NCBI GenBank assembly: GCA_036496805.1
Contig: DASXKN010000034.1
Span: forward strand, 1 to 64,000
Length of the DNA stretch: 64,000 bases
Origin: SZAS-103 sp036496805
Lineage (GTDB): Bacteria; Pseudomonadota; Gammaproteobacteria; Xanthomonadales; Xanthomonadaceae
Reading direction: 5' to 3'
Position numbers and translations under genes: made by a program. Shown here one piece after another: positions 15,725-24,125 of the stretch. Each line of letters starts with the position of its first letter. Position 1 is the stretch's first letter. The notes beneath the pieces are model-generated. The model worked only from the letters and a program-made list of their open reading frames with translations, had not been told where the DNA came from and did not search any database.

Positions 15725-16312
15725 TCAGCGCAGCACGCGCCGCGCGCCGAGGTAGTGCTCGCGCCAGTAGTAGCCGTTGATCTCGTCCAGCCGCACCGTG
15801 CCGCCGACGTTCGGCGCGTGCACGAAGCGACCCTGGCCAACGTAGATGCCGACGTGGTTCACACGACCATCGCCGAAGAACACCAGGTCGGCAGGCGCGA
15901 GATGCGCATCGCGGATCTTCGGCACCGGCAGCGCGGCGATGTCGCGCGCGGTGCGCGGCAGGGCGAGGTGGTCCATGTCGTGGAAGACGAAGTTCACCAG
16001 GCCGCTGCAATCGAAACCGGTATCGGGCGTGTTGCCGCCGCGCACGTAGCGCACGCCGACCAGGCCGATCGCACGGATCAGCACGGCGTTCGCACGTTGC
16101 GGGTCGCCCGCGGCGATGTCGACGACGACGATCGGCGGGATGCGGTGGCCAGCCTCGCCCGCTGCAGGGCGTGTGCGATGCGACGAGCAGCCGGCGAGCA
16201 GGACGAGCGCTGCCAGCAGGCAGGCCGCCAGGGCGCACCGGATCGACCGCGCTGGCGCGCGCGCGACCAGCCCGCGATAATGCGCTTCCTTATCCGCAGC
16301 CCGAGCTTCCAT
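15725..16312 (-). CDS. NlpC/P60 family lipoprotein, putative peptidoglycan hydrolase
   Basis: A 195-residue protein with a hydrophobic signal and lipobox LLAGC, so it is probably anchored to a membrane as a lipoprotein. The NlpC/P60 domain follows with TGFDCSGLVNFVF (catalytic Cys), VNHVGIYVGQGRFVHA (catalytic His) and a C-terminal polar residue. The family cleaves peptide bonds in peptidoglycan stems. Start at 16312 was chosen because the longer frame extends into the divergent slyD leader. The N-terminal segment before the signal helix is long (about 25 residues), so the true start is uncertain. Confidence 0.85.
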   Translation of the reverse strand: MEARAADKEAHYRGLVARAPARSIRCALAACLLAALVLLAGCSSHRTRPAAGEAGHRIPPIVVVDIAAGDPQRANAVLIRAIGLVGVRYVRGGNTPDTGFDCSGLVNFVFHDMDHLALPRTARDIAALPVPKIRDAHLAPADLVFFGDGRVNHVGIYVGQGRFVHAPNVGGTVRLDEINGYYWREHYLGARRVLR

Positions 16313-16382
16313 GCGGCATAGCTTGCCGCGTCGGCGCGCCCGCGTCACTCCGTTCCATAACGCCCTACTTCCGCGAGAACCC

Positions 16383-16865
16383 ATGAAGATCGACAAGAAC
16401 GCCGTCGTCCATTTCCATTATTCCGTCGCCGAGGAAGGCGTCGGACAGCTCGAGGACTCGCGCGTCGGCGAGCCGCTGGCGATCCTGGTCGGACACCGCA
16501 ACATCATTCCCGGCGTCGAGAACGCGTTGATCGGCCATGAAGCGGGCGACCGCGTCGAGGTCACCGTGGCGCCCGAGGAAGGCTACGGCCACCGCCACGA
16601 CAACGCGATCCAGCGGCTGTCGAAAAAGCTCTTCCCGAAGAGCGCCACGCTGATTCCCGGCGAGACGGTGATGCTCAAGACCGAGCACGGTCCGCGCATC
16701 GTCACCGTGCGCAAGGTCGGAATGACCGTGGTGGACGTCGACCTCAACCATCCGATGGCGGGCAAGACCCTGAGCTTCGATATCGAAGTGGTCGGCGTAC
16801 GCGAGGGCAGCGAGGAGGAGATCGCGCACGGTCATGTGCATGGCGCTGGAGGCCAGGCGCACTGA
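16383..16865 (+). CDS. slyD: FKBP-type peptidyl-prolyl cis-trans isomerase SlyD
   Basis: A 160-residue cytosolic proline isomerase and chaperone. The FKBP core surrounds the inserted-flap region typical of SlyD. Visible landmarks are GEPLAILVGHRNIIPGVE (27-44), the PEEGYGHRHDNAIQ turn (about 63-76) and DLNHPMAGKTLSFDIEV (121-137). The C-terminal tail carries only three histidines (HGHVH), much shorter than the metal-binding tail of the E. coli protein, so nickel delivery to hydrogenases is unlikely to be its main task. Confidence 0.92.
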   Translation: MKIDKNAVVHFHYSVAEEGVGQLEDSRVGEPLAILVGHRNIIPGVENALIGHEAGDRVEVTVAPEEGYGHRHDNAIQRLSKKLFPKSATLIPGETVMLKTEHGPRIVTVRKVGMTVVDVDLNHPMAGKTLSFDIEVVGVREGSEEEIAHGHVHGAGGQAH

Positions 16866-16934
16866 CTGTAGCCGTAGCTCCGGGCGTTCGCGTTTTGACG
16901 GATCGCCCGTCATCCCACCACGATCCTGCGCAAG

Positions 16935-16966
16935 CCGTTCGTGGTGAGCCTGTCGAACCATGAACG
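16935..16966. repeat. REP-like palindromic repeat (GTTCGTGGTGAGCCTGTCGAAC family)
   Basis: One copy of a dispersed imperfect palindrome, ccgttcgtggtgagcctg followed by tcgaaccatgaacg. Other copies lie at 22534-22566, 22631-22657, 22661-22685 and 28541-28564. Here its last bases contain the ATG of the following gene (16960). Confidence 0.85.
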
Positions 16967-18258
16967 ACGAGCAATCCATCAACCTGCCACCTTCCTCGCG
17001 CACCGCAGCCGGACCGTCTTCCGACATCCTGATCGTCGGCGGCGGCGTGATCGGGCTGGCCTGCGCGCTGGAACTGCAGCGCGCCGGGCGGCAGGTGCGG
17101 ATCGTCGAGCAGCAGCGCGTCGGATCGGGCAGTTCGCACGGCAACTGCGGCACGCTCACGCCCAGCCATGCCGCGCCGCTGGCGGCGCCGGGCGTGATCG
17201 CCAAGGCGCTGCGCTGGATGCTGACGCCGGATGCGCCGCTGTACGTCGCGCCCCGCTTCGATCCGGCACTGTGGCGATGGCTGTGGCGCTTCGCGCGCCG
17301 TTGCAACGCGCTCGACTTCCACGCAGCCATGCGCGCAAAGGCGCTGCTGCTCAACACCTCGCGCGCGATGATCGAGGCATTGATCCGCGAGCACGGACTC
17401 GACTGCGAATTCGCCGCGATTGGCGTGCTGCACGCCTTCGCCGATCCGAAGGCGCGTGATGCGGCGTACGCGGAATTGCCCGGGCTGCACGACGTCGGTA
17501 TCGCATCGGAGATGTGGGACGCCGCGAAGCTGGCCGCGGAAGAGCCGTCGCTGCGCGCGGGCCTGGTCGGCGGACTGTTCTTCCCCGGCGATGCCAGCCT
17601 GCGGCCCGACCGTTTCGTGGCCGCGCTCGAACGGCTGGTGCGCGCCTCTGGCTGCGAGATCGTCGAGGACTGCGAAGTGCTCGGCTTCCGCCGTGACCGC
17701 GGCCGCATCGCCGGCCTCGACACCTCGCGCGGACCGCAACGCGGACGCGAGGTGCTGATCGCGACCGGAGCCTGGTCGCCTCCACTGGTGCGCGATCTCG
17801 GCTTCGCCCTGCCGGTCCAGCCCGGCAAGGGCTATTCGATCACCTTCGACGCGCAGCGCCTGCCGCCGCGGCGGCCGCTGGTGCTCAGCGAACGCAGCGT
17901 CTGCGTGACCTCGTGGGGCAGCGGCTTCCGGCTCGGAAGCACGATGGAGTTTTCCGGCTACGACGCCTCGCTCAACCGTCGCCGCCTCGACGCGCTGGTG
18001 CGCGCGGCCGGCGAATACCTGCGCGACCCGCCGGCCGGTGCGCGCCGCGAGGAATGGTTCGGCTGGCGGCCGATGACGCACGACGACCTGCCGATCCTCG
18101 GCCGCGCGCCCGGCAGCGACAACCTCTGGCTCGCGACCGGCCATGGCATGCTGGGCGTGAGCATGTCGATGGTGACCGGGCGCCTGCTGGCGGACCTGAT
18201 GTGCGGGCGCGATCCGCTGCTCGATCCGGCGCCGTATTCGCCACGGCGCTTTGCCTGA
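16960..18258 (+). CDS. FAD-dependent D-amino acid dehydrogenase-like oxidoreductase (DadA family)
   Basis: A 432-residue DAO/DadA-family flavoenzyme. The FAD fold ILIVGGGVIGLACALEL begins near residue 24, unusually far in because of a 22-residue N-terminal extension rich in Ser and Pro. SHGNCG and PGKGYS follow the family pattern, and the end contains WRPMTHDDLPILGRAP and TGHGMLGVSMS, the C-terminal FAD contacts. D-amino acid oxidation is likely, substrate unknown; no alanine racemase gene is adjacent. The ATG lies inside a REP-like repeat, so the extension may be partly repeat-derived or the true start may be further in. Confidence 0.85.
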   Translation: MNDEQSINLPPSSRTAAGPSSDILIVGGGVIGLACALELQRAGRQVRIVEQQRVGSGSSHGNCGTLTPSHAAPLAAPGVIAKALRWMLTPDAPLYVAPRFDPALWRWLWRFARRCNALDFHAAMRAKALLLNTSRAMIEALIREHGLDCEFAAIGVLHAFADPKARDAAYAELPGLHDVGIASEMWDAAKLAAEEPSLRAGLVGGLFFPGDASLRPDRFVAALERLVRASGCEIVEDCEVLGFRRDRGRIAGLDTSRGPQRGREVLIATGAWSPPLVRDLGFALPVQPGKGYSITFDAQRLPPRRPLVLSERSVCVTSWGSGFRLGSTMEFSGYDASLNRRRLDALVRAAGEYLRDPPAGARREEWFGWRPMTHDDLPILGRAPGSDNLWLATGHGMLGVSMSMVTGRLLADLMCGRDPLLDPAPYSPRRFA

Positions 18259-18304
18259 ACGCTTCTCCCGGCGGGAAGAGAACTCCGAAAGGAATCATGC
18301 AGCC

Positions 18305-19651
18305 ATGTCCGACTTCGACCTGATCGTGATCGGCGGCGGTTCCGGCGGACTCGCCGGGGCTTTCCGCGCGGCCCAGCACGGAGCGCGCGTGGCCCTGCTC
18401 GAACCCGGCGCGCTCGGCGGCACGTGCGTCAACGTCGGTTGCGTGCCGAAGAAGGCGATGTGGCTGGCCGCGGAGGTCGCCGGTCGGCTCGCGCTCGCGG
18501 AAACGCTGGGCTTCGGCGCGCATGCGGGCGCACTCGACTGGAAGGCCTTCATCGCGCACCGCACGCGCTATATCGAGAACATCCACGCCAGCTACCGGCG
18601 ACGGCTCGACGCCGCTGGAATAGCCCTACTGCCGGCATGGGGTCGCTTCGTCGGTGCGCGGACGATCGAATGCGGCGACGGCGTGCGCCTGCAGGCGCCG
18701 AAAATCCTGGTCGCCACCGGTGGCAGGCCGCAGCGGCCCGACATTCCCGGCGCGGAGCTCGGCGAGGTCTCCGACGATTTCTTCCGCTGGTGCGCGGCTC
18801 CGAGGCGCGTCGCCCTCGTCGGCGCCGGCTACATCGCGGTCGAGCTGGCCGGCATGCTGCAGGCGCTGGGCAGCGCGGTGGAGATGTTCGTGCGCGGCGA
18901 ACGCCTGCTGCGCGGGTTCGACGCCGAGATCGCGGCGCAGCTCGCGGAGGACTACCGCCAGTCCGGCGTGCGCATCCATTTCGGCCATCGCCTGCAATCG
19001 CTGGAGCGCGACGCGGACGGCCTGCGGCTGCGCGATGGCGACGGTGCGGCGAGCGCGGATTTCGATGCGGTGCTGTTCGCCACCGGTCGTCGCCCGAACA
19101 CCGATGCGCTTGGACTGGAACGCGCCGGCGTGGCGACCGACGCGCGCGGACGCGTGCGCGTGAACGCGTGGCAGGCGACGAACGTCGATGGCGTGCATGC
19201 CGTCGGCGACGTGACGGGGCAGATCGAACTCACGCCGGTTGCGATCGCGGCTGCACGCCGGCTGATGGATCGCCTGTTCGACGGGAAGTCGGATGCGAGG
19301 CTCGACTACGACGACGTGCCGACCGTGGTGTTCTCGCATCCGCCGATCGCGACGGTTGGCCTGACCGAGGCGCAGGCGCGCGAACGCCACGGCGATGCGG
19401 TACATGTGTTGCGCGCGGGCTTCCGGCCGATGCTGTATGCGCTCGCCGATGTGCCGCAGCGCAGCCTGTTCAAGCTGGTCTGCACCGGCGAGGAGCGCCG
19501 CGTGGTCGGCATCCATCTGCTGGGCGAGGGCGTGGACGAGATCCTCCAGGGCTTCGCGGTCGCGCTCAAGCGCGGCATCACCCTGGCCGACCTGCACGAC
19601 ACCGTCGCCATCCATCCGACCTCGGCCGAGGAAGTGGTGCTGATGCGCTAG
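18305..19651 (+). CDS. gor: Glutathione-disulfide reductase
   Basis: NADPH-dependent reduction of oxidised glutathione in the cytosol. The 448-residue protein has the FAD site IGGGSGGLAGA (8-18) and the redox-active GGTCVNVGCVPKK (residues about 38-50). The NADPH fold GAGYIAVELAG is followed by arginines in VRGERLLRG that favour NADPH. HPTSAEE, with the catalytic His-Glu pair, sits at the C terminus. Length matches Gor (about 450). ATG at 18305 gives MSDFDLIVIGGG. It follows the DadA-like gene by 46 bp, and a repeat sits right after its stop. Confidence 0.93.
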   Translation: MSDFDLIVIGGGSGGLAGAFRAAQHGARVALLEPGALGGTCVNVGCVPKKAMWLAAEVAGRLALAETLGFGAHAGALDWKAFIAHRTRYIENIHASYRRRLDAAGIALLPAWGRFVGARTIECGDGVRLQAPKILVATGGRPQRPDIPGAELGEVSDDFFRWCAAPRRVALVGAGYIAVELAGMLQALGSAVEMFVRGERLLRGFDAEIAAQLAEDYRQSGVRIHFGHRLQSLERDADGLRLRDGDGAASADFDAVLFATGRRPNTDALGLERAGVATDARGRVRVNAWQATNVDGVHAVGDVTGQIELTPVAIAAARRLMDRLFDGKSDARLDYDDVPTVVFSHPPIATVGLTEAQARERHGDAVHVLRAGFRPMLYALADVPQRSLFKLVCTGEERRVVGIHLLGEGVDEILQGFAVALKRGITLADLHDTVAIHPTSAEEVVLMR

Positions 19652-19654
19652 GCT

Positions 19655-19698
19655 TCCCTTCTCCCTCTGGGAGAAGGTGCCGAAGGCGGATGAGGGAA
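19655..19698. repeat. Dispersed repeat, TTCTCCC...GGGAGAAGGTGCCGAAGGCGG family
   Basis: This copy starts 4 bp after the gor stop. The palindrome ttctccctctgggagaa is followed by ggtgccgaaggcggatgaggg. Near-identical copies are at 48371-48412 and, inverted, at 48496-48539. In RNA the palindrome could end or protect the gor transcript. Confidence 0.85.
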
Positions 19699-19764
19699 GA
19701 TCATTCCAGTTTTTTTCAAAAGCTATGGTCACCGCCGTATGCCGTCGATGTCCGAGAAACCGAC

Positions 19765-20547
19765 ATGACCCAGAACATCTACGAGCTGCATCAGGGCACG
19801 ACGCCGCTCTTCGTGAGCCTCCCGCACGACGGTACGGCCGTGCCGGAAGCCATCGCCGCGCGCATGACCGCCTCGGCGCGGCGCGTGCCCGACACCGACT
19901 GGCACGTCGCGCGCCTGTACGCCTTCGCGCGCGAGATGGGCGCGAGCGTGATCGCGCCGAGGTACTCGCGCTACGTGGTCGACCTCAACCGCCCGCCCGA
20001 CGATGTCTCGCTGTACCCGGGACAGAACACCACGGGCCTGTGCCCGATCGTGCAGTTCTCGGGCGAGCCGGTCTACCTCGAAGGACAGACGCCGACGCCC
20101 GGCGAGATCGTCGCGCGCGTGGAAACCTACTGGCGGCCCTACCATGACGCCCTGCGCGCGGAGATCGCGCGCATCCGTTCCGTGCACGGCCGCGTATTGC
20201 TTTGGGAAGGCCATTCGATCCGCGGCGTCGTGCCTTTCCTGTTCGAGGGCCGGCTGCCGGATTTCAACGTCGGCACCGCGAGCGGAACGAGTTGTTCGCC
20301 CGGCGTGCAGCATCGCATCGAAGCCGCGCTCGCGGCCCAGTCCCGCCACGACTTCGTCGTCAACGGACGCTTCAAGGGCGGCTACATCACCCGCTACCAC
20401 GGCGACCCCGCGAACGGCGTCGATGCCGTGCAACTGGAGATCAGTCAGCGCATCTACATGGACGAGGACATGTTTGCCTGGGACGCGACGAAGGCGCCCG
20501 GCGCACAGGCCGTCATCCGTTCGCTGATCGAAGCCGCGCTGGGGTGA
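19765..20547 (+). CDS. hutG: N-formylglutamate amidohydrolase (HutG-like)
   Basis: A 260-residue metallohydrolase that would release formate from N-formylglutamate, the last step of one histidine degradation route. Family motifs are SLPHDGTAVP (about 19-28), DTDWHVARLY (43-52), RYSRYVVDLNRPP (residues 66-78) and WEGHSI (about 150-155). Start at 19765 gives MTQNIYELHQG. No other hut gene is in the window, so the physiological link to histidine use rests on family membership only. Confidence 0.87.
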   Translation: MTQNIYELHQGTTPLFVSLPHDGTAVPEAIAARMTASARRVPDTDWHVARLYAFAREMGASVIAPRYSRYVVDLNRPPDDVSLYPGQNTTGLCPIVQFSGEPVYLEGQTPTPGEIVARVETYWRPYHDALRAEIARIRSVHGRVLLWEGHSIRGVVPFLFEGRLPDFNVGTASGTSCSPGVQHRIEAALAAQSRHDFVVNGRFKGGYITRYHGDPANGVDAVQLEISQRIYMDEDMFAWDATKAPGAQAVIRSLIEAALG

Positions 20548-20661
20548 GCGTCGCGGCGATCGGATAGCATCGCCTGGCACCGGCCGCGCGTGCGTGGTTC
20601 CAGCGATCGCCGCCGCACGCACAACCGGATATTGCGAATTTCACCGTCGAGGAGGCAGGGC

Positions 20662-21144
20662 ATGGACATCGACCACGGCGACAGGCATGCGATGGCGAAG
20701 GCGATCCTGTGCGGCGGCTTCATCGCCGGGACGATCGACATCGGCGCCGCCTCGGTCATCTCGGGGCTCGATCCGGTGCGCATCATGAAGATCGTGGCCG
20801 GCGGCCTGCTCGGGCGCTCGGCATTCCAGGGCGATGCGACGGTCGCGGCCATCGGCATGCTGCTGCAATGGGGCATGTCGCTGCTGATCGCGGCGATCTT
20901 CGTGTTCGCGTCGCGCTGGCTGGTCGCGCTGCGGCGGCGCTGGATGGCCGCGGGCCTGGCCTACGGCGTGGTCGTCTACTTCGTGATGAACTACGTGGTC
21001 GTGCCGCTGTCGGCGATCGGCCACCGCACGTTCCCGCATTTCGTGCTCGCCGGTTTCTGCGAGAACATGCTGGCGATGCTGTTGTTCGGCGTGATCGTCG
21101 CGTGGTTCGCGCAACGCTTTCTCGGACACGAAAGGATCGGCTGA
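20662..21144 (+). CDS. Conserved integral membrane protein
   Basis: A 160-residue protein with four probable membrane helices (about 13-35, 60-82, 95-115 and 130-150) and a short basic C terminus. I recognise no catalytic motif. A strong gaggaggcag ribosome binding site precedes the ATG at 20662. It converges on the MFS transporter gene, whose stop is 11 bp away. Similar small membrane proteins are widespread in proteobacteria without assigned function. Confidence 0.75.
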   Translation: MDIDHGDRHAMAKAILCGGFIAGTIDIGAASVISGLDPVRIMKIVAGGLLGRSAFQGDATVAAIGMLLQWGMSLLIAAIFVFASRWLVALRRRWMAAGLAYGVVVYFVMNYVVVPLSAIGHRTFPHFVLAGFCENMLAMLLFGVIVAWFAQRFLGHERIG

Positions 21145-21154
21145 GCCACTCAGG

Positions 21155-22423
21155 TCATCGAAAGCCGGGCTGCTCGAGCTTCGGCAGGAACCACGCCAGC
21201 AATCCGATCGCCGGCAGGAAGGCGCAGATGCCGTACACCGATTCGATGCCGATGCGGTCGGCCAGCAGGCCAAGCACCGCCGCACCGAGGCCGCCCATGC
21301 CGAAGGCGAAACCGTAGAAGATGCCGGCTATCACGCCGGTGCGGCCGGGCACGAGCTCCTGCGCGTACACGACGATCGCCGAGAACGCCGAGGCGAGCAC
21401 CATGCCGATCACGACCGTCAGCATCGTCGTCCAGAACAGGTCGGCGTGCGGCAGCAGCAGGCTGAAGGGCAGCACGCCGAGGATCGAACCCCAGATCACG
21501 TAGCGGCGGCCGATGCGGTCGCCGATCGGGCCGCCGGCCAGCGTGCCGGCCGCGACCGCGCCGAGGAAGACGAACAGCCGTAGCTGCGCCGCCTGCGCGG
21601 AGAGGTGGAACTTGTCCATCAGGTAGAAGGTGTAGTAGCTCGACAGGCTGGCGAGGTAGAAATACTTCGAGAAGATCAGCACGACCAGCACGCTCATCGC
21701 CAGCACGACCGTGCGCCGGGGCAGGCGCGCTTCCTGCCGCGTCGCTTTCGCAGCCTGGCGATGGGCCGGCAGATGTTCGCGGTACCAGCCGCCGATGCGC
21801 GTCAGCAGGACGATCGCGAGTAGGGCCGCGATCGCGAACCAGGCCACGCTGCCTTGTCCGTGCGGCATCACGATGAAGGCCGCGAGCAGCGGCCCGCAGG
21901 ATGAGCCTACGTTGCCGCCGACCTGGAAGATCGACTGCGCCAGTCCGTGCTGTCCGCCCGAGGCCATGCGTGCGACGCGCGAGGATTCGGGGTGGAACAC
22001 CGACGAACCCGAACCGACCAGCGCGGCGGCGATCAGCAGCATCGGGAAGCTCGATGCCTGCGAGAGCAGCATCAACCCGCTCAAGGTGAAGCCCATGCCG
22101 GCCGCCAGCGACCAAGGCTTCGGGTGGCGGTCGGTGTAGATGCCGACGACCGGCTGCAGCAGCGAGGCGGTGGCCTGGAAGGTGAGGGTGATCAGGCCGA
22201 CCTGGGCGAAGCTGAGGGTGAAACTCTGCTTGAGCAGCGGGTAGATCGCCGGCAGCAGCGACTGGATCATGTCGTTGAGCAGGTGGCAGAAGCTCAGCAT
22301 CAGCAGGATCGGCATCGCGGTACGGGTGGCGGTTTCCAGCGGCGAGCCGGCGTCGGTCCTGGCTGGCGCGAGGGGCGAGCTGACCGAATCCTCGACCGGG
22401 AAACTGGAAGCGTTCTCGTTCAT
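21155..22423 (-). CDS. MFS transporter, fosmidomycin-resistance (Fsr) type
   Basis: A 422-residue major facilitator with twelve helices. The N-terminal stretch SFCHLLNDMIQSLLPAIYP, the GIYTDRH loop and GSGSSVFHPESSRVAR are typical of the Fsr drug exporters. Fosmidomycin is one known substrate; others are possible. The first 35 residues are hydrophilic. It is divergent from an AraC-type regulator at 22694 with a 270-bp gap full of repeats, so that regulator is the obvious candidate to control it. Confidence 0.88.
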   Translation of the reverse strand: MNENASSFPVEDSVSSPLAPARTDAGSPLETATRTAMPILLMLSFCHLLNDMIQSLLPAIYPLLKQSFTLSFAQVGLITLTFQATASLLQPVVGIYTDRHPKPWSLAAGMGFTLSGLMLLSQASSFPMLLIAAALVGSGSSVFHPESSRVARMASGGQHGLAQSIFQVGGNVGSSCGPLLAAFIVMPHGQGSVAWFAIAALLAIVLLTRIGGWYREHLPAHRQAAKATRQEARLPRRTVVLAMSVLVVLIFSKYFYLASLSSYYTFYLMDKFHLSAQAAQLRLFVFLGAVAAGTLAGGPIGDRIGRRYVIWGSILGVLPFSLLLPHADLFWTTMLTVVIGMVLASAFSAIVVYAQELVPGRTGVIAGIFYGFAFGMGGLGAAVLGLLADRIGIESVYGICAFLPAIGLLAWFLPKLEQPGFR

Positions 22424-22533
22424 GCAGGCATTTCAGCGGAATCCAGGGCTGCCCGCATGATAGTTTGGGTCGGTTTTCTTCTAGAATGGGCCATGAGCCG
22501 CCGGACACTCCGGTGCTGCAGGCTTTGCGTGAT

Positions 22534-22566
22534 CCGTTCGTGGTGAGCCTGTCGAACCATGAACGA
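22534..22566. repeat. REP-like repeat, forward copy
   Basis: ccgttcgtggtgagcctg...cgaaccatgaacg, the same unit as at 16935-16966. It lies between the divergent transporter and regulator genes and faces the two inverse copies further right. Confidence 0.85.
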
Positions 22567-22630
22567 ATGGCTGCGAACCTGCCCGTCTCGCCAATGCCGT
22601 TGTGGTTCGCTGCGGTGACTCGGCCGACGC

Positions 22631-22685
22631 GTGGTTCGACAGGCTCACCACGAACGGAAGGGTTCGACAGGCTCACCACGAACGG
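22631..22685. repeat. Two tandem inverse REP-like copies
   Basis: Copies at 22631-22657 and 22661-22685, both reading ggttcgacaggctcaccacg then aacgg, separated by three bases. They end 8 bp before the ATG of the AraC-type gene, so they occupy its leader and probably hide its ribosome binding site in a stem. Confidence 0.85.
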
Positions 22686-22693
22686 CATATTCC

Positions 22694-23482
22694 ATGCGCC
22701 ACGTCCACGCCACCCAAGCCGATTCCCTCCCCGGCGCGATCGTCGCGACCGCGAACGAGTATCCGGCCGGCCACCGCGTCGGTGCGCACAGCCACCGGCG
22801 CTCGCAGCTGCTGTATCCATCGACCGGGCTGATGATGATCGCGACCGAAGCCGGGCGCTGGATCGTGCCGAGCGAACGCGCGGTCTGGATACCGGCCGGC
22901 ATGCAGCACGACGTCCACGCCTTCGTCCACGTGAGCACGCGCAGCCTGTATGTCGAGCGCGGCGTCGACGAGGCATTGCCGGGCGACTGCCGGGTCATCG
23001 GCATCTCGCCGCTGATGCGGCAATTGTTGCTGGAGACAGCCGACCTGCCGCTGCCTTACGAGAAGGGTTCGCGCACCGAGCTGATCTTCTCGCTGCTGGT
23101 CCAGGAGGTCATTCGCGCTCCGGCGCTGCCGCTGGACATCCCGTTCCCGGCCGACGCGCGCCTGGCCCAGCGCTGCCGCGCCTACCTCGAAAACCCCACG
23201 CCGCACGAATCGATCGACGACTGGTGCCGCGACCTGGCGATGAGCCGCCGCACCTTCACCCGCCGCTTCCGCGAGCAGACCGGGATGAGCTTCGCGACGT
23301 GGCGGCGGCAGGCATCGATCTTCGCCGCGCTGCCGCGGCTGGCCGCGGGCGATCCGGTGACGACGATCGCCTTCGACCTCGGCTACGAGAGCGCCTCGGC
23401 CTTCACGACGATGTTCCGGCGCGTGGTCGGCGTGCCGCCGAGCCGCTACCTGCTGGCGGGCGCAGGCTCCGTCAGCGCTTGA
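22694..23482 (+). CDS. AraC family transcriptional regulator
   Basis: A 262-residue regulator with an N-terminal cupin (HSHRRSQLLY, WIPAGMQHDV around residues 34-80) and a C-terminal pair of helix-turn-helix motifs. The second contains AFDLGYESASAFTTMFRRVVGVPPSRY, split here as AFDLGYESASAF and TTMFRRVVG. The cupin would bind a small ligand. It is divergent from the Fsr-type exporter and likely regulates it. The leader is made of REP copies and no clear ribosome binding site is seen. Confidence 0.88.
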   Translation: MRHVHATQADSLPGAIVATANEYPAGHRVGAHSHRRSQLLYPSTGLMMIATEAGRWIVPSERAVWIPAGMQHDVHAFVHVSTRSLYVERGVDEALPGDCRVIGISPLMRQLLLETADLPLPYEKGSRTELIFSLLVQEVIRAPALPLDIPFPADARLAQRCRAYLENPTPHESIDDWCRDLAMSRRTFTRRFREQTGMSFATWRRQASIFAALPRLAAGDPVTTIAFDLGYESASAFTTMFRRVVGVPPSRYLLAGAGSVSA

Positions 23483-24125
23483 CCGCTTCCAGGTCCCACA
23501 GGAAGTACGGCGGCTTCGCGCTCGCCTGCTTGCCGCGCAGCGTGCGCGACACCGATCGCAACCGGCGCGCGATGCGCTTGCCGGTCGAATAGTTCTCGCC
23601 CGCACCGGGCAGGGCGCTGTAGGCCTCGCCGCGCTGCACCCAGCGCGCCGCCACCACCCGGAAGCGACCATCGAACCCGTACATGCGGCCCAGCGGTTCT
23701 TCGCCGCAGAAATACTCGTGGGTGCGGTCGGTGATGATGTTGACGTGGGTCGGGTCGACGAAGGCTTCCGCGTGCGGGTACGTCGGCGTGAGCGCGTAGA
23801 AGCGCCCGCCCGGCGCAAGCACGCGCCAGACCTCGTTCATCAGCTTGATGAAGGGGAAGAACGTGTCGCGGCCATCTGCCGTCGCGAGGATGCGCGGCAC
23901 GTGCTCGATGAAGTCGAAGGCCGAGACCGAGCCGAAGGCGTCGTCCTCGAACGGGATCGGATCGACGACGAGGTTGGCGACGCGGTAGTCGAAGTCCGGA
24001 GGCTCTGATGACAAGCGAGCCGGCAGCGCGCGGATGTCCACGCCGCAGAGCTGGCCGCGTCCGTAGGGATTGCGCGGCTTGGCGCCGCAGCCGAGATCGA
24101 GGTGGCGGTCGGGGAGGGTGGCCAT
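23472..24125 (-). CDS. Class I SAM-dependent methyltransferase
   Basis: A 217-residue methyltransferase. Motif I is HLDLGCGAKPRNPYG (8-22). CGVDIRAL follows, then FIEHVPR (72-78), and VWRVLAPGGRFYALTP (99-114) ends the core. The C terminus is basic. The substrate is unknown. The ATG overlaps the parE stop by one base (TGATG), so it is coupled to parE. Its 3' end overlaps the convergent AraC gene by 11 bp. Confidence 0.82.
   Translation of the reverse strand: MATLPDRHLDLGCGAKPRNPYGRGQLCGVDIRALPARLSSEPPDFDYRVANLVVDPIPFEDDAFGSVSAFDFIEHVPRILATADGRDTFFPFIKLMNEVWRVLAPGGRFYALTPTYPHAEAFVDPTHVNIITDRTHEYFCGEEPLGRMYGFDGRFRVVAARWVQRGEAYSALPGAGENYSTGKRIARRLRSVSRTLRGKQASAKPPYFLWDLEAVKR

Noticed and set aside
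16935..22685. Repeated TTCGACAGG-type units as a possible CRISPR array
   Set aside because: Copies are palindromic, irregularly spaced and in both orientations; there are no spacers and no cas genes.
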